From Alcaligenaceae bacterium (lineage in GTDB: Bacteria > Pseudomonadota > Gammaproteobacteria > Burkholderiales > Burkholderiaceae_B): DNA of 44,698 bases. This document shows positions 1 to 9,643 of this stretch, piece after piece (the stretch's first letter is position 1; every line of letters starts with the position of its first letter). The notes under the pieces were generated by a model, which made no database searches, was not told the DNA's origin, and saw nothing but the letters and a program-made list of their open reading frames with translations. Made by a program: the position numbers and the translations under genes. The DNA lies in contig JAAYGT010000151.1 in assembly GCA_012727555.1 (NCBI GenBank), positions 1 to 44,698 on the forward strand. Reading direction: 5' to 3'.

Positions 1-443
1 AGTGAAAAAGGCAGGGTGATCAGGCCCAGAACCAGTTGAACCCACAAAATGACCAGAATGAAGAGGTCGGTGCGGTGGCTGGTGAGGCGGATGCGTGGGT
101 CAAAAATGCGACGGTGCAACAGCATGGACAGGCCGATGAAACAGATGAAACCGGCCACACCCCCGGCATACACAGCAATCAGCTGCTTGGTGCCCGGGCT
201 GAGAAACGGCTCGTAGACAAAGTGAGGAGTGAGCAACCCCACGGTGTGGCCGCCAAACAGGAACAGAATGCCCACGTGGAAAAGGTTGCTGCCCCAGCGC
301 AATTGGCGCGCGCGCAGCAATTGCGAGGAATCACTTTTCCAGGTGTATTGGTCGCGATCAAAACGCGCCAGGCTGCCCATCAGGAAGACCGTCAGGCAAA
401 TGTAGGGATAAACATTGAAGAAGAAATTATGCAGCGTGCTCAT
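1..443 (-). CDS. narI: Respiratory nitrate reductase gamma subunit (cytochrome b), partial
   Basis: NarI is the membrane-anchoring diheme cytochrome b of the NarGHI complex. It takes electrons from quinol and passes them to NarH. Reading the minus strand from an ATG at 443 gives MSTLHNFFFNVYPYICLTVF, the usual NarI N-terminus, and about 147 codons are present before the window edge. At least three hydrophobic segments are visible. The motif FHVGILFLFGGHTVG carries histidines in the position of NarI heme ligands. An AAGGAG ribosome site lies within the end of narJ, and the ATG is two bases after the narJ stop, so the two are translationally coupled. The C-terminal part is outside the window. 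The family call is very secure. Confidence 0.95.
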   Translation of the reverse strand, partial: MSTLHNFFFNVYPYICLTVFLMGSLARFDRDQYTWKSDSSQLLRARQLRWGSNLFHVGILFLFGGHTVGLLTPHFVYEPFLSPGTKQLIAVYAGGVAGFICFIGLSMLLHRRIFDPRIRLTSHRTDLFILVILWVQLVLGLITLPFS

Positions 444-445
444 GC

Positions 446-1153
446 CTACGCTCCTTGATGATGTTCGGGCGACTTGTTGGAAGCCCGCTTCACGATACGA
501 ATGGGTTGCGGCTGGTTGGGCTTGCTCTGGCCCTGGGTGGAGCACCCACCAAAGGCTTCCGGTTCAGCCCAGCTTTCGTCGAGATCCTGTTCGGGTTCGA
601 TGGCAATCGCTTCCGCCTTCTCACCGGCCAGTTCCAGAACAGCGGCCAGAACACTGGCGTAGGGACTTTCCCGGCTGATCAGAGCACTGAAGATGGCCCG
701 CACAATGTGTGCAAATTCCCCAAGGAATTCCTGAGCCTGCTGAGCAGGCTGGGAAGACGCAAACTCCAGCAGCACAGGCAAGTAGTCGGGCAGTTCATCG
801 GGATCCAGCAATAAACCTGCTTTTTCGTAGGTTTGCACCAGGTCGACCATGGCGGGACCACGATCGCGGGAGTCGCCATGAACGTGTTCGAACAGCAACA
901 ACGATGTGCGGCGACCACGGTCGAAAATTTCGACGTACTCGGCTTCAACCTGCATGGCGGGGCGACTGGTGAGCTGGGCGATAAGGCGGCTCAGTTCTTC
1001 AATGCGGGCCGGATCCAGAGCGTTTTCTGATTGCAATGCATCGATCAGGTCGGTGGCATGCGAACGTAAGTTGGCATCCGGGTAACGCAAAAGGTACGCC
1101 AACGCACGCAGAGTAAGGCGTGCCTCAGGCGCTTTTCGTGAGAATAGTGACAT
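446..1153 (-). CDS. narJ: Nitrate reductase molybdenum cofactor assembly chaperone NarJ
   Basis: NarJ is a cytoplasmic chaperone. It binds NarG and supports molybdenum-cofactor insertion and membrane docking, and it is not part of the finished enzyme. The protein is 235 aa, close to the usual length of about 236. It starts MSLFSRKAPEARLTLRALAY and contains the family segment YVEIFDRGRRTSLLLFEHVH with the following HGDSRDRG. The reading frame stays open upstream inside narH, but the ATG at 1153 lies one base after the narH stop and matches the family start. The C-terminal 40 residues are rich in Glu, Gln and Pro and are probably flexible, as in other NarJ proteins. Confidence 0.95.
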   Translation of the reverse strand: MSLFSRKAPEARLTLRALAYLLRYPDANLRSHATDLIDALQSENALDPARIEELSRLIAQLTSRPAMQVEAEYVEIFDRGRRTSLLLFEHVHGDSRDRGPAMVDLVQTYEKAGLLLDPDELPDYLPVLLEFASSQPAQQAQEFLGEFAHIVRAIFSALISRESPYASVLAAVLELAGEKAEAIAIEPEQDLDESWAEPEAFGGCSTQGQSKPNQPQPIRIVKRASNKSPEHHQGA

Positions 1154-1154
1154 G

Positions 1155-2687
1155 TCAGGCCTCGACTTTGATGGGAACGGTGCGCTTTTTCTCGCTGCCG
1201 AACAAACTGGTTTCAGTGACGCCTTCCGAACACCCGTTACCGAAGCTGAAACCGCAACCACCGCGTACGTTGAAGGCGTTTTCGGCATATTCACGGTGTG
1301 CCGTGGGAATGACAAAGCGGTCTTCGTAGTTGGCAATGGCCATGTAGCGATACATGTCTTCGACTTCCTGGGCTGTCAGGCCAACCTGATTCAGAACCTC
1401 GTGGTTCAGTACACCGTCAACGTGCTTGGAGCGCTGGTAGGCACGCATGGCCAGCATGCGTTCAAGGGCACGAATGACCGGGGCCGTGTCACCGGCAGTA
1501 AGAATGTTGGCCAGGTACTTGACCGGAATGCGCAACTGGGTGACATCAGGCAGTTCGCCCTTGGAGGCAACCTGGCCGGCATTGGCAGCCGAGGTAATGG
1601 GCGACAGGGGCGGTACGTACCAGACCATAGGCAGCGTACGGTATTCCGGGTGCAGCGGCAGGGCCACTTTCCAGTCGACGGCCATTTTGTAGACCGGGCT
1701 CTGGCGGGCAGCCGCCAGCCAGGCGTCGGGTATGCCATCTTTGCGTGCTTGTTCAATGACGGCCGGATCATTCGGGTCGAGGAAGATGTCGAGCTGTGCT
1801 TTGTACAGATCTTTTTCGTCGGGGACACTGGCGGCTTCAGCGATGCGGTCGGCATCGTAGAGCAGAACACCCAGGTAGCGGATACGACCCACGCAGGTTT
1901 CCGAGCAGACGGTTGGTTGACCGGCTTCGATACGGGGGTAGCAGAAAATGCATTTTTCAGCCTTGCCGCTCTTCCAGTTGTAGTAGATCTTTTTGTACGG
2001 GCAGCCGCTGACGCACATGCGCCAGCCACGGCATTTGTCCTGGTCGATCAGCACAATGCCGTCTTCTTCACGCTTGTAGATCGAACCGGACGGACACGAT
2101 GCAACACAGGCCGGGTTCAGGCAGTGTTCACACAAGCGCGGCAGGTACATCATGAAGGTGTTTTCGAACTGCCCCACCATGGCTTTCTGGGTGGCATCGA
2201 AGTTGCTGAAGTTGCTGTCTTTGCTGCGTTTGCTGAATTCGCCGCCAAGAATTTCTTCCCAGTTCGGACCCCATTCGATTTTTTCCATGCGCATGCCCGT
2301 AATGAGCGAGCGCGGGCGTGCCGTGGGCGCGTGCTGCATTTCCGGCGCGGTGTGCAGGTGGTCGTAGTCGAAGGTGAACGGCTCGTAGTAGTCGTCGATT
2401 TCCGGCAAGTGCGGGTTGGCGAAAATTTTCATGAGCAACTGCCACTTGTTGCCCTGGCGGGGCACAATGGAGCCGTCGGATTTACGGACCCAGCCGCCTT
2501 TCCATTTGTCCTGGTTTTCCCATTCTTTCGGGTAACCGATGCCGGGCTTGGTTTCCACGTTGTTGAACCAGGCGTATTCCACACCCGGGCGACTGGTCCA
2601 GACGTTTTTGCAGGTAACGGAACAAGTGTGACAACCAATGCATTTGTCCAGGTTGAGCACCATGCCGATCTGTGCGCGAATTTTCAT
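1155..2687 (-). CDS. narH: Respiratory nitrate reductase beta subunit (iron-sulfur)
   Basis: NarH carries the electron wire between NarI heme and NarG. The 510-aa protein has four cysteine groups. The first is CIGCHTCSVTC near residue 16. The second is CEHCLNPACVASCP near 185. The third is CRGWRMCVSGCP near 218, where Trp replaces a Cys as expected for the 3Fe-4S centre. The last is CIFC followed by CSETCVGR. The start at 2687 has AGGAG seven bases upstream. A nearby out-of-frame ATG stops after two codons and was ignored. NarG lies 29 bases upstream and narJ one base downstream, so this is one operon. Length and motifs are typical. Confidence 0.97.
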   Translation of the reverse strand: MKIRAQIGMVLNLDKCIGCHTCSVTCKNVWTSRPGVEYAWFNNVETKPGIGYPKEWENQDKWKGGWVRKSDGSIVPRQGNKWQLLMKIFANPHLPEIDDYYEPFTFDYDHLHTAPEMQHAPTARPRSLITGMRMEKIEWGPNWEEILGGEFSKRSKDSNFSNFDATQKAMVGQFENTFMMYLPRLCEHCLNPACVASCPSGSIYKREEDGIVLIDQDKCRGWRMCVSGCPYKKIYYNWKSGKAEKCIFCYPRIEAGQPTVCSETCVGRIRYLGVLLYDADRIAEAASVPDEKDLYKAQLDIFLDPNDPAVIEQARKDGIPDAWLAAARQSPVYKMAVDWKVALPLHPEYRTLPMVWYVPPLSPITSAANAGQVASKGELPDVTQLRIPVKYLANILTAGDTAPVIRALERMLAMRAYQRSKHVDGVLNHEVLNQVGLTAQEVEDMYRYMAIANYEDRFVIPTAHREYAENAFNVRGGCGFSFGNGCSEGVTETSLFGSEKKRTVPIKVEA

Positions 2688-2716
2688 TTCATGACTCCTG
2701 TTGATCTGCCGCGGTA

Positions 2717-5700
2717 TCAGGGGTTTTCGCCCTGGGATTGATAGGCTTTTGCCAAATGGTCGTCCCGCGGCGTATCAAGCCAGTCGACCTTTTTCATTTT
2801 CCGAACCACCACGAATTCATCGCGGTTGGTACCAATGGTGCCGTAGTAGTTGAAGCCGTAGCTGTACTGGGCATAGCCGCCGATCATGTGGGTGGGTTTG
2901 GTGACAATACGGGTGACCGAGTTGTGGATACCGCCACGCACACCGGTGATTTCCGCTCCGGGGGTGTTGATGATTTTTTCCTGGGCATGGTACATGAGCA
3001 CCATGCCGGGGTTCACACGCTGGCTGACCACGGCACGGGCCGCGATGGCACCGTTGATGTTGAACAGTTCCACCCAGTCGTTGTCTTCAATGCCGGCCTT
3101 GCGGGCGTCGTCTTCACTGAGCCAGATCACCGGACCGCCACGGTTGAGCGTGAGCATGTGCAGGTTGTCGGAGTAGGTGGAGTGAATGCCCCACTTCTGG
3201 TGCGGTGTGATGAAATTCAGCAGGATTTCGGTGTTGCCGTTCGACTTCACACCGTGGATACCTGCCGTGGCTTTCAGGTCGACGGGCGGGCGATAAGTAG
3301 AGAAGCCTTCACCGAAAGCGATCATCCAGGGGTGATCCTGGTAGAACTGCTGACGACCTGTGAGCGTACGCCACGGGATCAGTTCATGCACGTTGGTATA
3401 ACCGGCGTTGTAGCTGACTGTTTCGCTTTCGATCCCGCTCCAGGTGGGCGAACTGATGATCTTGCGAGGCTGCGCCTGGATATCGCGATAACGGATTTTT
3501 TCGTCTTCGCGGTACAGGGCCAGGTGGGTGTGATCACGGCCGGTCTGTTTGCCCAGTGCTTCCCAGGCTTTGACAGCGACATGGCCGTTGGTTTCCGGGG
3601 CCAGTTGCAGAATGGTTTCGCAGGCATCGATATCGGTGACGATACGCGGACGCCCCTGACTGATACCGGGTTCACTGGTGACACCGTTCAGTTGGCCAAG
3701 CTGTTCCACTTCGATGTCAGTGTTCCAGCCGATGCCTTTGCCGCCATTGCCCAGTTTGTTCATCAGGGGGCCCAGAGAAACAAATTGTTTATAGAGGTTG
3801 GGGTAATCGCGCTGGGCCACGACAATTTGCGGTGCCGTTTTGCCTGGAATAAGGGCACATTCGCCTTTTTTCCATTCCTTGACACCAAAGGGCTGGGCCA
3901 GTTCGGCCGGTGTGTCGTGCATGAGCGGATTCAGAACCACTTCACTTTCGACATCGAGGTGACCCACACACACTTCGCTGAAGGCCTTGGCGAACCCTTT
4001 GTAGATTTCCCAGTCGGAACGCGACTGGAACACGGGGTCTACGGCCGCTGACAGCGGGTGAATGAAGGGGTGCATGTCGCTGGTGTTCAGGTCGTTCTTT
4101 TCGTACCAGCTGGCGGTAGGCAGCACGATGTCGGAATACAGGCAGGTGGTGCTCAGGCGGAAGTCGAGCGTAACCAGAAGGTCGAGCTTGCCACGCGGGG
4201 CTTCAGGGTGCCATTTCACTTCGGTGGGTTTGGCGTCGTCGGCACCCAGGTCTTTGCCCTGAATGCCACTTTCGGTACCCAGCAGGTGACGGCAGAAGTA
4301 TTCGTGGCCTTTGCCGCTGGAACCCAGCAGGTTGGAACGCCACACGAACATGTTGCGCGGCCAGTTCTCGGGTGCATCGGGGTCTTCACAGGCCATTTCC
4401 AGCGAACCGTCCTTCAGGCCCTTGACCACGTAGTCGCGCGGATCAAGACCAGCCGCCTTGGCGTCTTTGAACACCTTGAGGGGGTTGGTTTTGAGCTGTG
4501 GTGCGCTGGGCAGCCAGCCCATGCGTTCAGAGCGTATGTTGTAATCGATCATGCTGCCGCCATAGGCTTTTTTGTCGGCCAGCGGTGACACGATTTCTTC
4601 CATGGACAGTTTCTCGTAGCGCCACTGGTCGGTGTGGGCATAAAAGAAGCTGGTGCCGTTCATCTGGCGGGGAGGGCGGATCCAGTCGAGCGCGAATGCA
4701 AGGTTGGTCCAGCCAGTTTGCGGGCGCAGTTTTTCCTGACCCACATAGTGAGACCAGCCACCGCCGCTCTTGCCAACGCAACCGCACAGCATGAGCAGGT
4801 TGATGACACCGCGGTAATTCATGTCGCAATGGTACCAGTGGTTCATGGCCGCGCCGATGATGATCATGGAACGCCCTTCGGTTTTGTGGGCGTTTTCGGC
4901 AAATTCGCGTGCAATGGTAATGACTTGCTGACGCGGCACACCGGTAATGGTTTCCTGCCAGGCGGGTGTGTACGGTGCGTTGTCGTCGTAGTTTTTAGCG
5001 CCACTGCCCAGACCACGATCAATGCCGTACTGGGCTACTTGAAGGTCGAACACGGTGGCCACGATGGCTTCTTCACCGTTGGCCAGTTGCAGGCGGCTGG
5101 CCGGTACACGCGCCAGGTTCACTTCACCCACGCTGGTGTTGGGCGTGAAGTGGGCGGATGCATTGCCACCAAAATAGGGGAATGCCACCTGCACCACTTC
5201 GTGGGGTTGGGCACCGTCTTCAATGATGGACAGCTTCAGTTTGACATCGGTATCGGTACGGGCTTCCTTCGATTCCAGGTTCCATTTGCCGGTATCAGAA
5301 CGACCTTCAGTGCCCCAGCGGAAGCCAATGGAGCCGTTGGGCACAACGGGTTGGCCCGTAGTGTCAAGCGCGATGGTTTTCCATTCCGGATTGTTGTCTT
5401 GATCGAAATTGCCGGTGAAATCGCTGGCGCGCATGTAGCGGTCGGGCACCAGGGTTGTGCTGCCATCGGCCAGCGTGTGCTCCTTCAGCATGACCAGCAT
5501 GGGCAGGTCGGTGTAGCGCCGGGCGTAGTTGTCGAAGTAGGCGCTGCGCTCGCCTTTTTCGGGGAAATAGAATTCTTTCAGCGCCACATGGCCCATGGCC
5601 ATGGCCATGGCGGCATCGGTGCCTTGCTTGGGGTGCATCCAGACATCGGCCAGTTTGGCAACTTCGGAGAAATCGGGGGTGACGGCAACGGTTTTGGTAC

Positions 5701-6523
5701 CTTTGTAGCGCACTTCCGTGAAGAAGTGGGCATCGGGCGTACGGGTTTGAGGAACGTTCGAGCCCCAGGCAATGATGTAGTTGCTGTTGTACCAGTCGGC
5801 CGATTCGGGAACGTCGGTTTGTTCGCCCCAAACCTGTGGGCTGGAGGGGGGGAGATCGCAGTACCAGTCGTAGAAGCTCAGACAAACACCACCGATCAGC
5901 GACAGGTAGCGGCTGCCAGCGGCGTAGCTGACCATGGACATGGCCGGAATGGGGGAAAAGCCGATGACGCGGTCAGGGCCGTATTTTTTGATGGTGTACA
6001 CGTTGGCACTGGCAATGAGCTGATTGACTTCATCCCAGGTGCTGCGCACAAAACCGCCCATGCCGCGTACTTGCTGGTAGTCGCGGCGAGCTTCGTCGTC
6101 GTCGGCAATGAGGGCCCAGGCATCGACCGGTGTTTTGGCCACTTTCAGGGCAGCGCGCCAGCGTTGCAGCAAACGGCCACGCACCATGGGGTACTTGACG
6201 CGGTTGGCGCTGTACAGGTACCAGGAGTACGACGCACCACGGGCGCAACCGCGGGGTTCGTGGTTGGGCATGTCCCAGCGGGTGCGGGGATAATCGGTTT
6301 GCTGGGTTTCCCAGGTGACGATGCCACCCTTGACGTAGATTTTCCAGGAACAGGACCCGGTACAGTTCACGCCGTGCGTACTGCGCACGATTTTGTCGTG
6401 CGACCAGCGGTTGCGGTAGGCGTCTTCCCAGGTACGATCTTCGTTGGTCGTACGGCCGTGGTCCCCGGAAAAACTTTCCTTGGGCAAGGTAAAGTGGGTC
6501 AGGCGATCCAGAAAATGACTCAT
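2717..6523 (-). CDS. narG: Respiratory nitrate reductase alpha subunit (molybdopterin)
   Basis: NarG is the catalytic subunit that reduces nitrate to nitrite at the bis-MGD molybdenum site on the cytoplasmic face. The 1268-aa length is normal. The N-terminal FS0 cluster motif is visible as HGVNCTGSCSW, with a later Cys in RGCARG, so the first ligand is His as in Nar enzymes. The segment FYDWYCDLPPSSPQ holds the aspartate that ligates molybdenum in this family. There is no Tat signal for export, consistent with a membrane-bound Nar rather than a periplasmic Nap. GGAGA lies nine bases before the ATG. The 123-bp gap to narK2 (6524-6646) is AT-rich in part and may hold an internal promoter. I could not place one. 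Confidence 0.98.
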   Translation of the reverse strand: MSHFLDRLTHFTLPKESFSGDHGRTTNEDRTWEDAYRNRWSHDKIVRSTHGVNCTGSCSWKIYVKGGIVTWETQQTDYPRTRWDMPNHEPRGCARGASYSWYLYSANRVKYPMVRGRLLQRWRAALKVAKTPVDAWALIADDDEARRDYQQVRGMGGFVRSTWDEVNQLIASANVYTIKKYGPDRVIGFSPIPAMSMVSYAAGSRYLSLIGGVCLSFYDWYCDLPPSSPQVWGEQTDVPESADWYNSNYIIAWGSNVPQTRTPDAHFFTEVRYKGTKTVAVTPDFSEVAKLADVWMHPKQGTDAAMAMAMGHVALKEFYFPEKGERSAYFDNYARRYTDLPMLVMLKEHTLADGSTTLVPDRYMRASDFTGNFDQDNNPEWKTIALDTTGQPVVPNGSIGFRWGTEGRSDTGKWNLESKEARTDTDVKLKLSIIEDGAQPHEVVQVAFPYFGGNASAHFTPNTSVGEVNLARVPASRLQLANGEEAIVATVFDLQVAQYGIDRGLGSGAKNYDDNAPYTPAWQETITGVPRQQVITIAREFAENAHKTEGRSMIIIGAAMNHWYHCDMNYRGVINLLMLCGCVGKSGGGWSHYVGQEKLRPQTGWTNLAFALDWIRPPRQMNGTSFFYAHTDQWRYEKLSMEEIVSPLADKKAYGGSMIDYNIRSERMGWLPSAPQLKTNPLKVFKDAKAAGLDPRDYVVKGLKDGSLEMACEDPDAPENWPRNMFVWRSNLLGSSGKGHEYFCRHLLGTESGIQGKDLGADDAKPTEVKWHPEAPRGKLDLLVTLDFRLSTTCLYSDIVLPTASWYEKNDLNTSDMHPFIHPLSAAVDPVFQSRSDWEIYKGFAKAFSEVCVGHLDVESEVVLNPLMHDTPAELAQPFGVKEWKKGECALIPGKTAPQIVVAQRDYPNLYKQFVSLGPLMNKLGNGGKGIGWNTDIEVEQLGQLNGVTSEPGISQGRPRIVTDIDACETILQLAPETNGHVAVKAWEALGKQTGRDHTHLALYREDEKIRYRDIQAQPRKIISSPTWSGIESETVSYNAGYTNVHELIPWRTLTGRQQFYQDHPWMIAFGEGFSTYRPPVDLKATAGIHGVKSNGNTEILLNFITPHQKWGIHSTYSDNLHMLTLNRGGPVIWLSEDDARKAGIEDNDWVELFNINGAIAARAVVSQRVNPGMVLMYHAQEKIINTPGAEITGVRGGIHNSVTRIVTKPTHMIGGYAQYSYGFNYYGTIGTNRDEFVVVRKMKKVDWLDTPRDDHLAKAYQSQGENP

Positions 6524-6646
6524 TGTTTTATCTCCATGACAACGCAGCCTGAACGGTTACGTGTTGGTGTTGAATGCTGTTTGATGCTTGCCAGACAGTA
6601 TTCTTGTGAACTTTGTATTAAAAAGTAATTAAATTGATTTTGTTTT

Positions 6647-8035
6647 TTAGCAGGGCATGGGCGCATTGCGGCGCGAATACCACCACCAGGTCACGACCAG
6701 GCAACTGAAGTAAAAAATGATGAAGGCGATCAATGCGGCGTTGGGCGAGCCTGTCATGCTGATGGACGTACCGAACCCTTTGGGAATGAAGAACCCGCCG
6801 TAGGCACCGATGGCACCGGAAAAACCAAGAACTGCGGCGGCTTCTTTGCCCCCGTCAATGCTGGCCTGGCGTTGCGAGGTTTCGTCTTTGGCGGCTGCGT
6901 GCTGGCGTTCTTGCAGGAAAATGACCGGAATCATGCGGAACGTGGAACCGTTGCCAATACCGGTCAGGGCGAACAGCACGATGAACATGGCCAGGAAGCC
7001 GAAGAAATTGCCCGAACTGTTTTCACCAGGCAGGAAGAACATGACACCCAGTACGGCAAAGATCATGAGCAGGAATGTCCAGAAGGTGACGCGTGCACCG
7101 CCCAGTTTGTCGGAGACCCAGCCTCCAACAGGGCGCACGGCTGCGCCGACCAGTGGGCCAAGAAAGGCATACTTGGTGGGGTTGACATCGGGGAATTGCG
7201 ACTGGGTGAGCAAGGCCAGGCCCGCCGAAAAACCAATGAACGAACCGAATGTGCCCAGATACAACCAGCACATGATCCAGTTGTGCTTGCGTTTGAAAAT
7301 GATGGCCTGGTCAGAGAAGGACGCTTTGGCATCGGCGATGTCGTTCATGCCGAACCAGGCTGCCAATGTGGCCAGCACAATGAATGGAACCCACATGAAG
7401 CCGGCGTTTTGCAACCAGATGGTTTGCCCGGTGCCGGTGGCTGATGTTGATGTAAAGCCGTCACCGGCCAGCGCTCCGAACATGCCGACCGAAATGACCA
7501 GGGGGGTGAGGAACTGCACGACCGACACGCCCAGATTGCCGATACCGGCGTTCAGACCGGTTGCCAGCCCTTTTTGCGCTTTGGGGAAAAAGAAGCTGAT
7601 GTTCGACATGGACGAACTGAAGTTGCCGCCACCAAAGCCGCAGAGAACGGCCAGCAGCAGCAAGACAGGGTAGCTGGTGGTGGGGTCTTGAAGGGCAAAA
7701 CCCATGCCAATGGCCGGGATCAGCAGGCTGGCGGTTGAAATGGCTGTCCAGCGACGGCCTCCGAAAATGGGCACCAGAAAAGAATAGAAAATACGTAGCG
7801 TTGCACCGGAAAGGGCGGGCAGGGCGGTAAGCCAGAACATCTGGTTCTTGCTGAGGTTGAAGCCTGCCTTGTTCAGGTTGACGACCACCACAGACCAAAG
7901 CATCCAGATACTGAAGGCCAGCATGAGCGCCGGAATGGAAATGAGAAGATTGCGGTTGGCAATGCTGCGCCCTTCTTTTTTCCAGAACTCCGGATTTTCG
8001 GGTTCCCACCGCGTTAGCAGGTAGCGTGAAGACAT
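6647..8035 (-). CDS. narK2: Nitrate/nitrite antiporter, NarK2 type (MFS)
   Basis: This is a major-facilitator transporter of the NarK/NarU nitrate-nitrite porter family. Its 462 aa begin with RWEPENPEFW and IANRNLLISIP, the soluble N-terminal stretch typical of E. coli NarK, followed by about twelve membrane segments. The nitrate signature glycine-rich helices are visible as GNLGVSVVQFLTP and FSAGLALLTQSQFP. By family analogy it exports nitrite in exchange for nitrate. GGAG lies seven bases before the ATG. It sits between narK1 and narG on the same strand. Assignment to the antiporter type rests on its resemblance to E. coli NarK and is inferred. Confidence 0.9.
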   Translation of the reverse strand: MSSRYLLTRWEPENPEFWKKEGRSIANRNLLISIPALMLAFSIWMLWSVVVVNLNKAGFNLSKNQMFWLTALPALSGATLRIFYSFLVPIFGGRRWTAISTASLLIPAIGMGFALQDPTTSYPVLLLLAVLCGFGGGNFSSSMSNISFFFPKAQKGLATGLNAGIGNLGVSVVQFLTPLVISVGMFGALAGDGFTSTSATGTGQTIWLQNAGFMWVPFIVLATLAAWFGMNDIADAKASFSDQAIIFKRKHNWIMCWLYLGTFGSFIGFSAGLALLTQSQFPDVNPTKYAFLGPLVGAAVRPVGGWVSDKLGGARVTFWTFLLMIFAVLGVMFFLPGENSSGNFFGFLAMFIVLFALTGIGNGSTFRMIPVIFLQERQHAAAKDETSQRQASIDGGKEAAAVLGFSGAIGAYGGFFIPKGFGTSISMTGSPNAALIAFIIFYFSCLVVTWWWYSRRNAPMPC

Positions 8036-8111
8036 GATTGACTCCGGTGTTATGCGTTGAATGTTTGTTCGGTTATTTCTTCAATGATTTTTGATCGCGG
8101 GCCGTGTGGCC

Positions 8112-9368
8112 TCAGGCTTTTGCAGGGGCAGTATCAGGCTTGGGGGCGGATTCACCTTTGAAGCTGAAATGCATCCAGACAAGCGATACGCAGACCGTGC
8201 CGTACATGAGCATGAAGCTGGAAGAGCGGATGCCGGTGATGTCGACCAGGGCGCCGAACATGATGGGCAGAATGAACCCGCCCAGGCCACCGGCCAAACC
8301 CACAACCCCCGAAACAGCACCGATGTTGGCGCCGAAATCGTCGGAGATGAACTTGAAGACGGATGCTTTGCCAATGGCGGTGGCAATACCGACAGTGAAC
8401 ATGAGGATGGTGAATACGGTGGGCGACAGGGCAATGGTGAAGGTCTCCGGGCCATTGACGGTCTGTACCGTGAATTCGGTTTGCGGGTAGCTGAGCAGGA
8501 AGAAGGCGACCCAGCACACCCACATGACCCACCAGGTTGTTTTGTAGGCGCCGTGTTTGTCGGAGATCCAGCCGCCCACGGCGCGCAGTACGCCGCCAGG
8601 CAGGGAAAACACGGCCGCCAGAAGCGCTGCGGTCTGGATGGTGAAGCCGTATTCCGCAACGTAGTATTTGGTCATCCAGAGAGCCAGCGCAACGTAGCCG
8701 CCGAACACCACCGAGTAGTACTGGCAGTAGCGCCATACGCGGGGGTCTTTCAGCATTTTGAGCTGTTCGGCGAAACTGACGTTGGACGGTGCGTTATGCG
8801 CAGGGTTGGTCGCCGAAAACACCCAGAACAGAAGGGCGGTGATCAGCATGGCAACAGAATACACTTGGGGAACGATGGTCCAGGTGCCGCCGGCGGCTGC
8901 AATGAGCGCGGGCGCAACGAATTTTGTAAGGGCCGAGCCCGAATTGCCAGCGCCGAAAATGCCCATGGCCAAACCCTGGCGGTTCTTGGGAAACCAGCGC
9001 GCCACGTAGGGGGTTCCCACGGAAAACGAGCCGCCGGCCAGGCCGACAAACATGCCAATGACCAGAAAGTGCCAGTACTCGGTGGCATACGACATGAACC
9101 AGATGGGTACCACGGTGGCCAGCATGAGCAGAAAAAACACGATGCGGCCGCCGAAACGGTCTGTCCAGATACCGAGTGGAACACGAACCAGAGCGCCCGT
9201 AAGAACCGGCATGGCGGCCAGCAGGCCGAATTCGGTTTCGTTCAGGCCCAGCTGTTCTTTGATGGGAATGCCGATGACGGCGAACATCATCCAGACGGCG
9301 AAGCAGATGGTGAACGAGAAGGTGCTGGCGGCCAGCACCATGACGGGTTTTTTTGAGGATTGCTCCAC
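8112..9368 (-). CDS. narK1: Nitrate transporter, NarK1 type (MFS, probable nitrate/proton symporter)
   Basis: This 418-aa major-facilitator protein with about twelve membrane segments starts at a GTG with AGGAGA six bases upstream. It lacks the long NarK2-type N-terminus and begins MEQSSKKPVMVLAAS. It carries the MFS loop motif PLGIWTDRFGGR after helix 2 and glycine-rich nitrate-porter helices such as GIFGAGNSGSALTKF and GVVGLAGGLGGFILP. In organisms with a narK1-narK2 pair, the K1 member is generally the proton-driven nitrate importer that starts respiration before nitrite builds up. It is first in the minus-strand operon, so the promoter should lie in the narK1-narX intergenic region. Confidence 0.88.
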   Translation of the reverse strand: MEQSSKKPVMVLAASTFSFTICFAVWMMFAVIGIPIKEQLGLNETEFGLLAAMPVLTGALVRVPLGIWTDRFGGRIVFFLLMLATVVPIWFMSYATEYWHFLVIGMFVGLAGGSFSVGTPYVARWFPKNRQGLAMGIFGAGNSGSALTKFVAPALIAAAGGTWTIVPQVYSVAMLITALLFWVFSATNPAHNAPSNVSFAEQLKMLKDPRVWRYCQYYSVVFGGYVALALWMTKYYVAEYGFTIQTAALLAAVFSLPGGVLRAVGGWISDKHGAYKTTWWVMWVCWVAFFLLSYPQTEFTVQTVNGPETFTIALSPTVFTILMFTVGIATAIGKASVFKFISDDFGANIGAVSGVVGLAGGLGGFILPIMFGALVDITGIRSSSFMLMYGTVCVSLVWMHFSFKGESAPKPDTAPAKA

Positions 9369-9482
9369 AGCGGTTCTCCTGGGTGGAATGCACTCGATTG
9401 CCAGCCATCATCTTAGGTCGTTGAGACCCTGGCGCCCATTGCCCGTATGCGGGGTGGTTTCAAGGCGTTCGAACTAGTGGGG

Positions 9483-9502
9483 TATAGTTCTTTAGAGCTA
9501 TA
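9483..9502. promoter_or_regulatory. Inverted repeat in the narK1/narX divergent promoter region
   Basis: TATAGTTC and GAGCTATA flank the four bases TTTA, giving 8-base arms with one mismatch. A perfect 8-bp palindrome GTTCGAAC lies just upstream at 9467-9474. The pair lies 114 bp from the narK1 start and 141 bp from the chosen narX start. It could be an operator for the divergent nar promoters. It does not match the NarL 7-2-7 or FNR consensus, so the binding protein is unknown. Confidence 0.3.
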
Positions 9503-9643
9503 TTCAAGAAAACAGTACTCAAAGCCTTTTTTCGCATTCAGGCCCGTGGCACCATGCGCCCAGGCAATTTTCGAGTGTGGCGCGACTCCATGAGTACCCC
9601 CGATTACATTTCAAACCCGGATCAGGACATTGAAGGACATCGC

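Noticed and set aside
1152-2741. Plus-strand 529-codon frame
   Set aside because: Antisense shadow of narH in a GC-rich genome. Narrow composition rich in Val, Phe, Gly and His, with no domain.
4634-6628. Plus-strand 664-codon frame
   Set aside because: Antisense shadow of narG, which is unmistakable on the other strand.
9369-9643. NarL 7-2-7 sites in the divergent nar promoter region
   Set aside because: Only isolated imperfect heptamers such as TACCCCA and TACTCAA are present, with no proper paired site.
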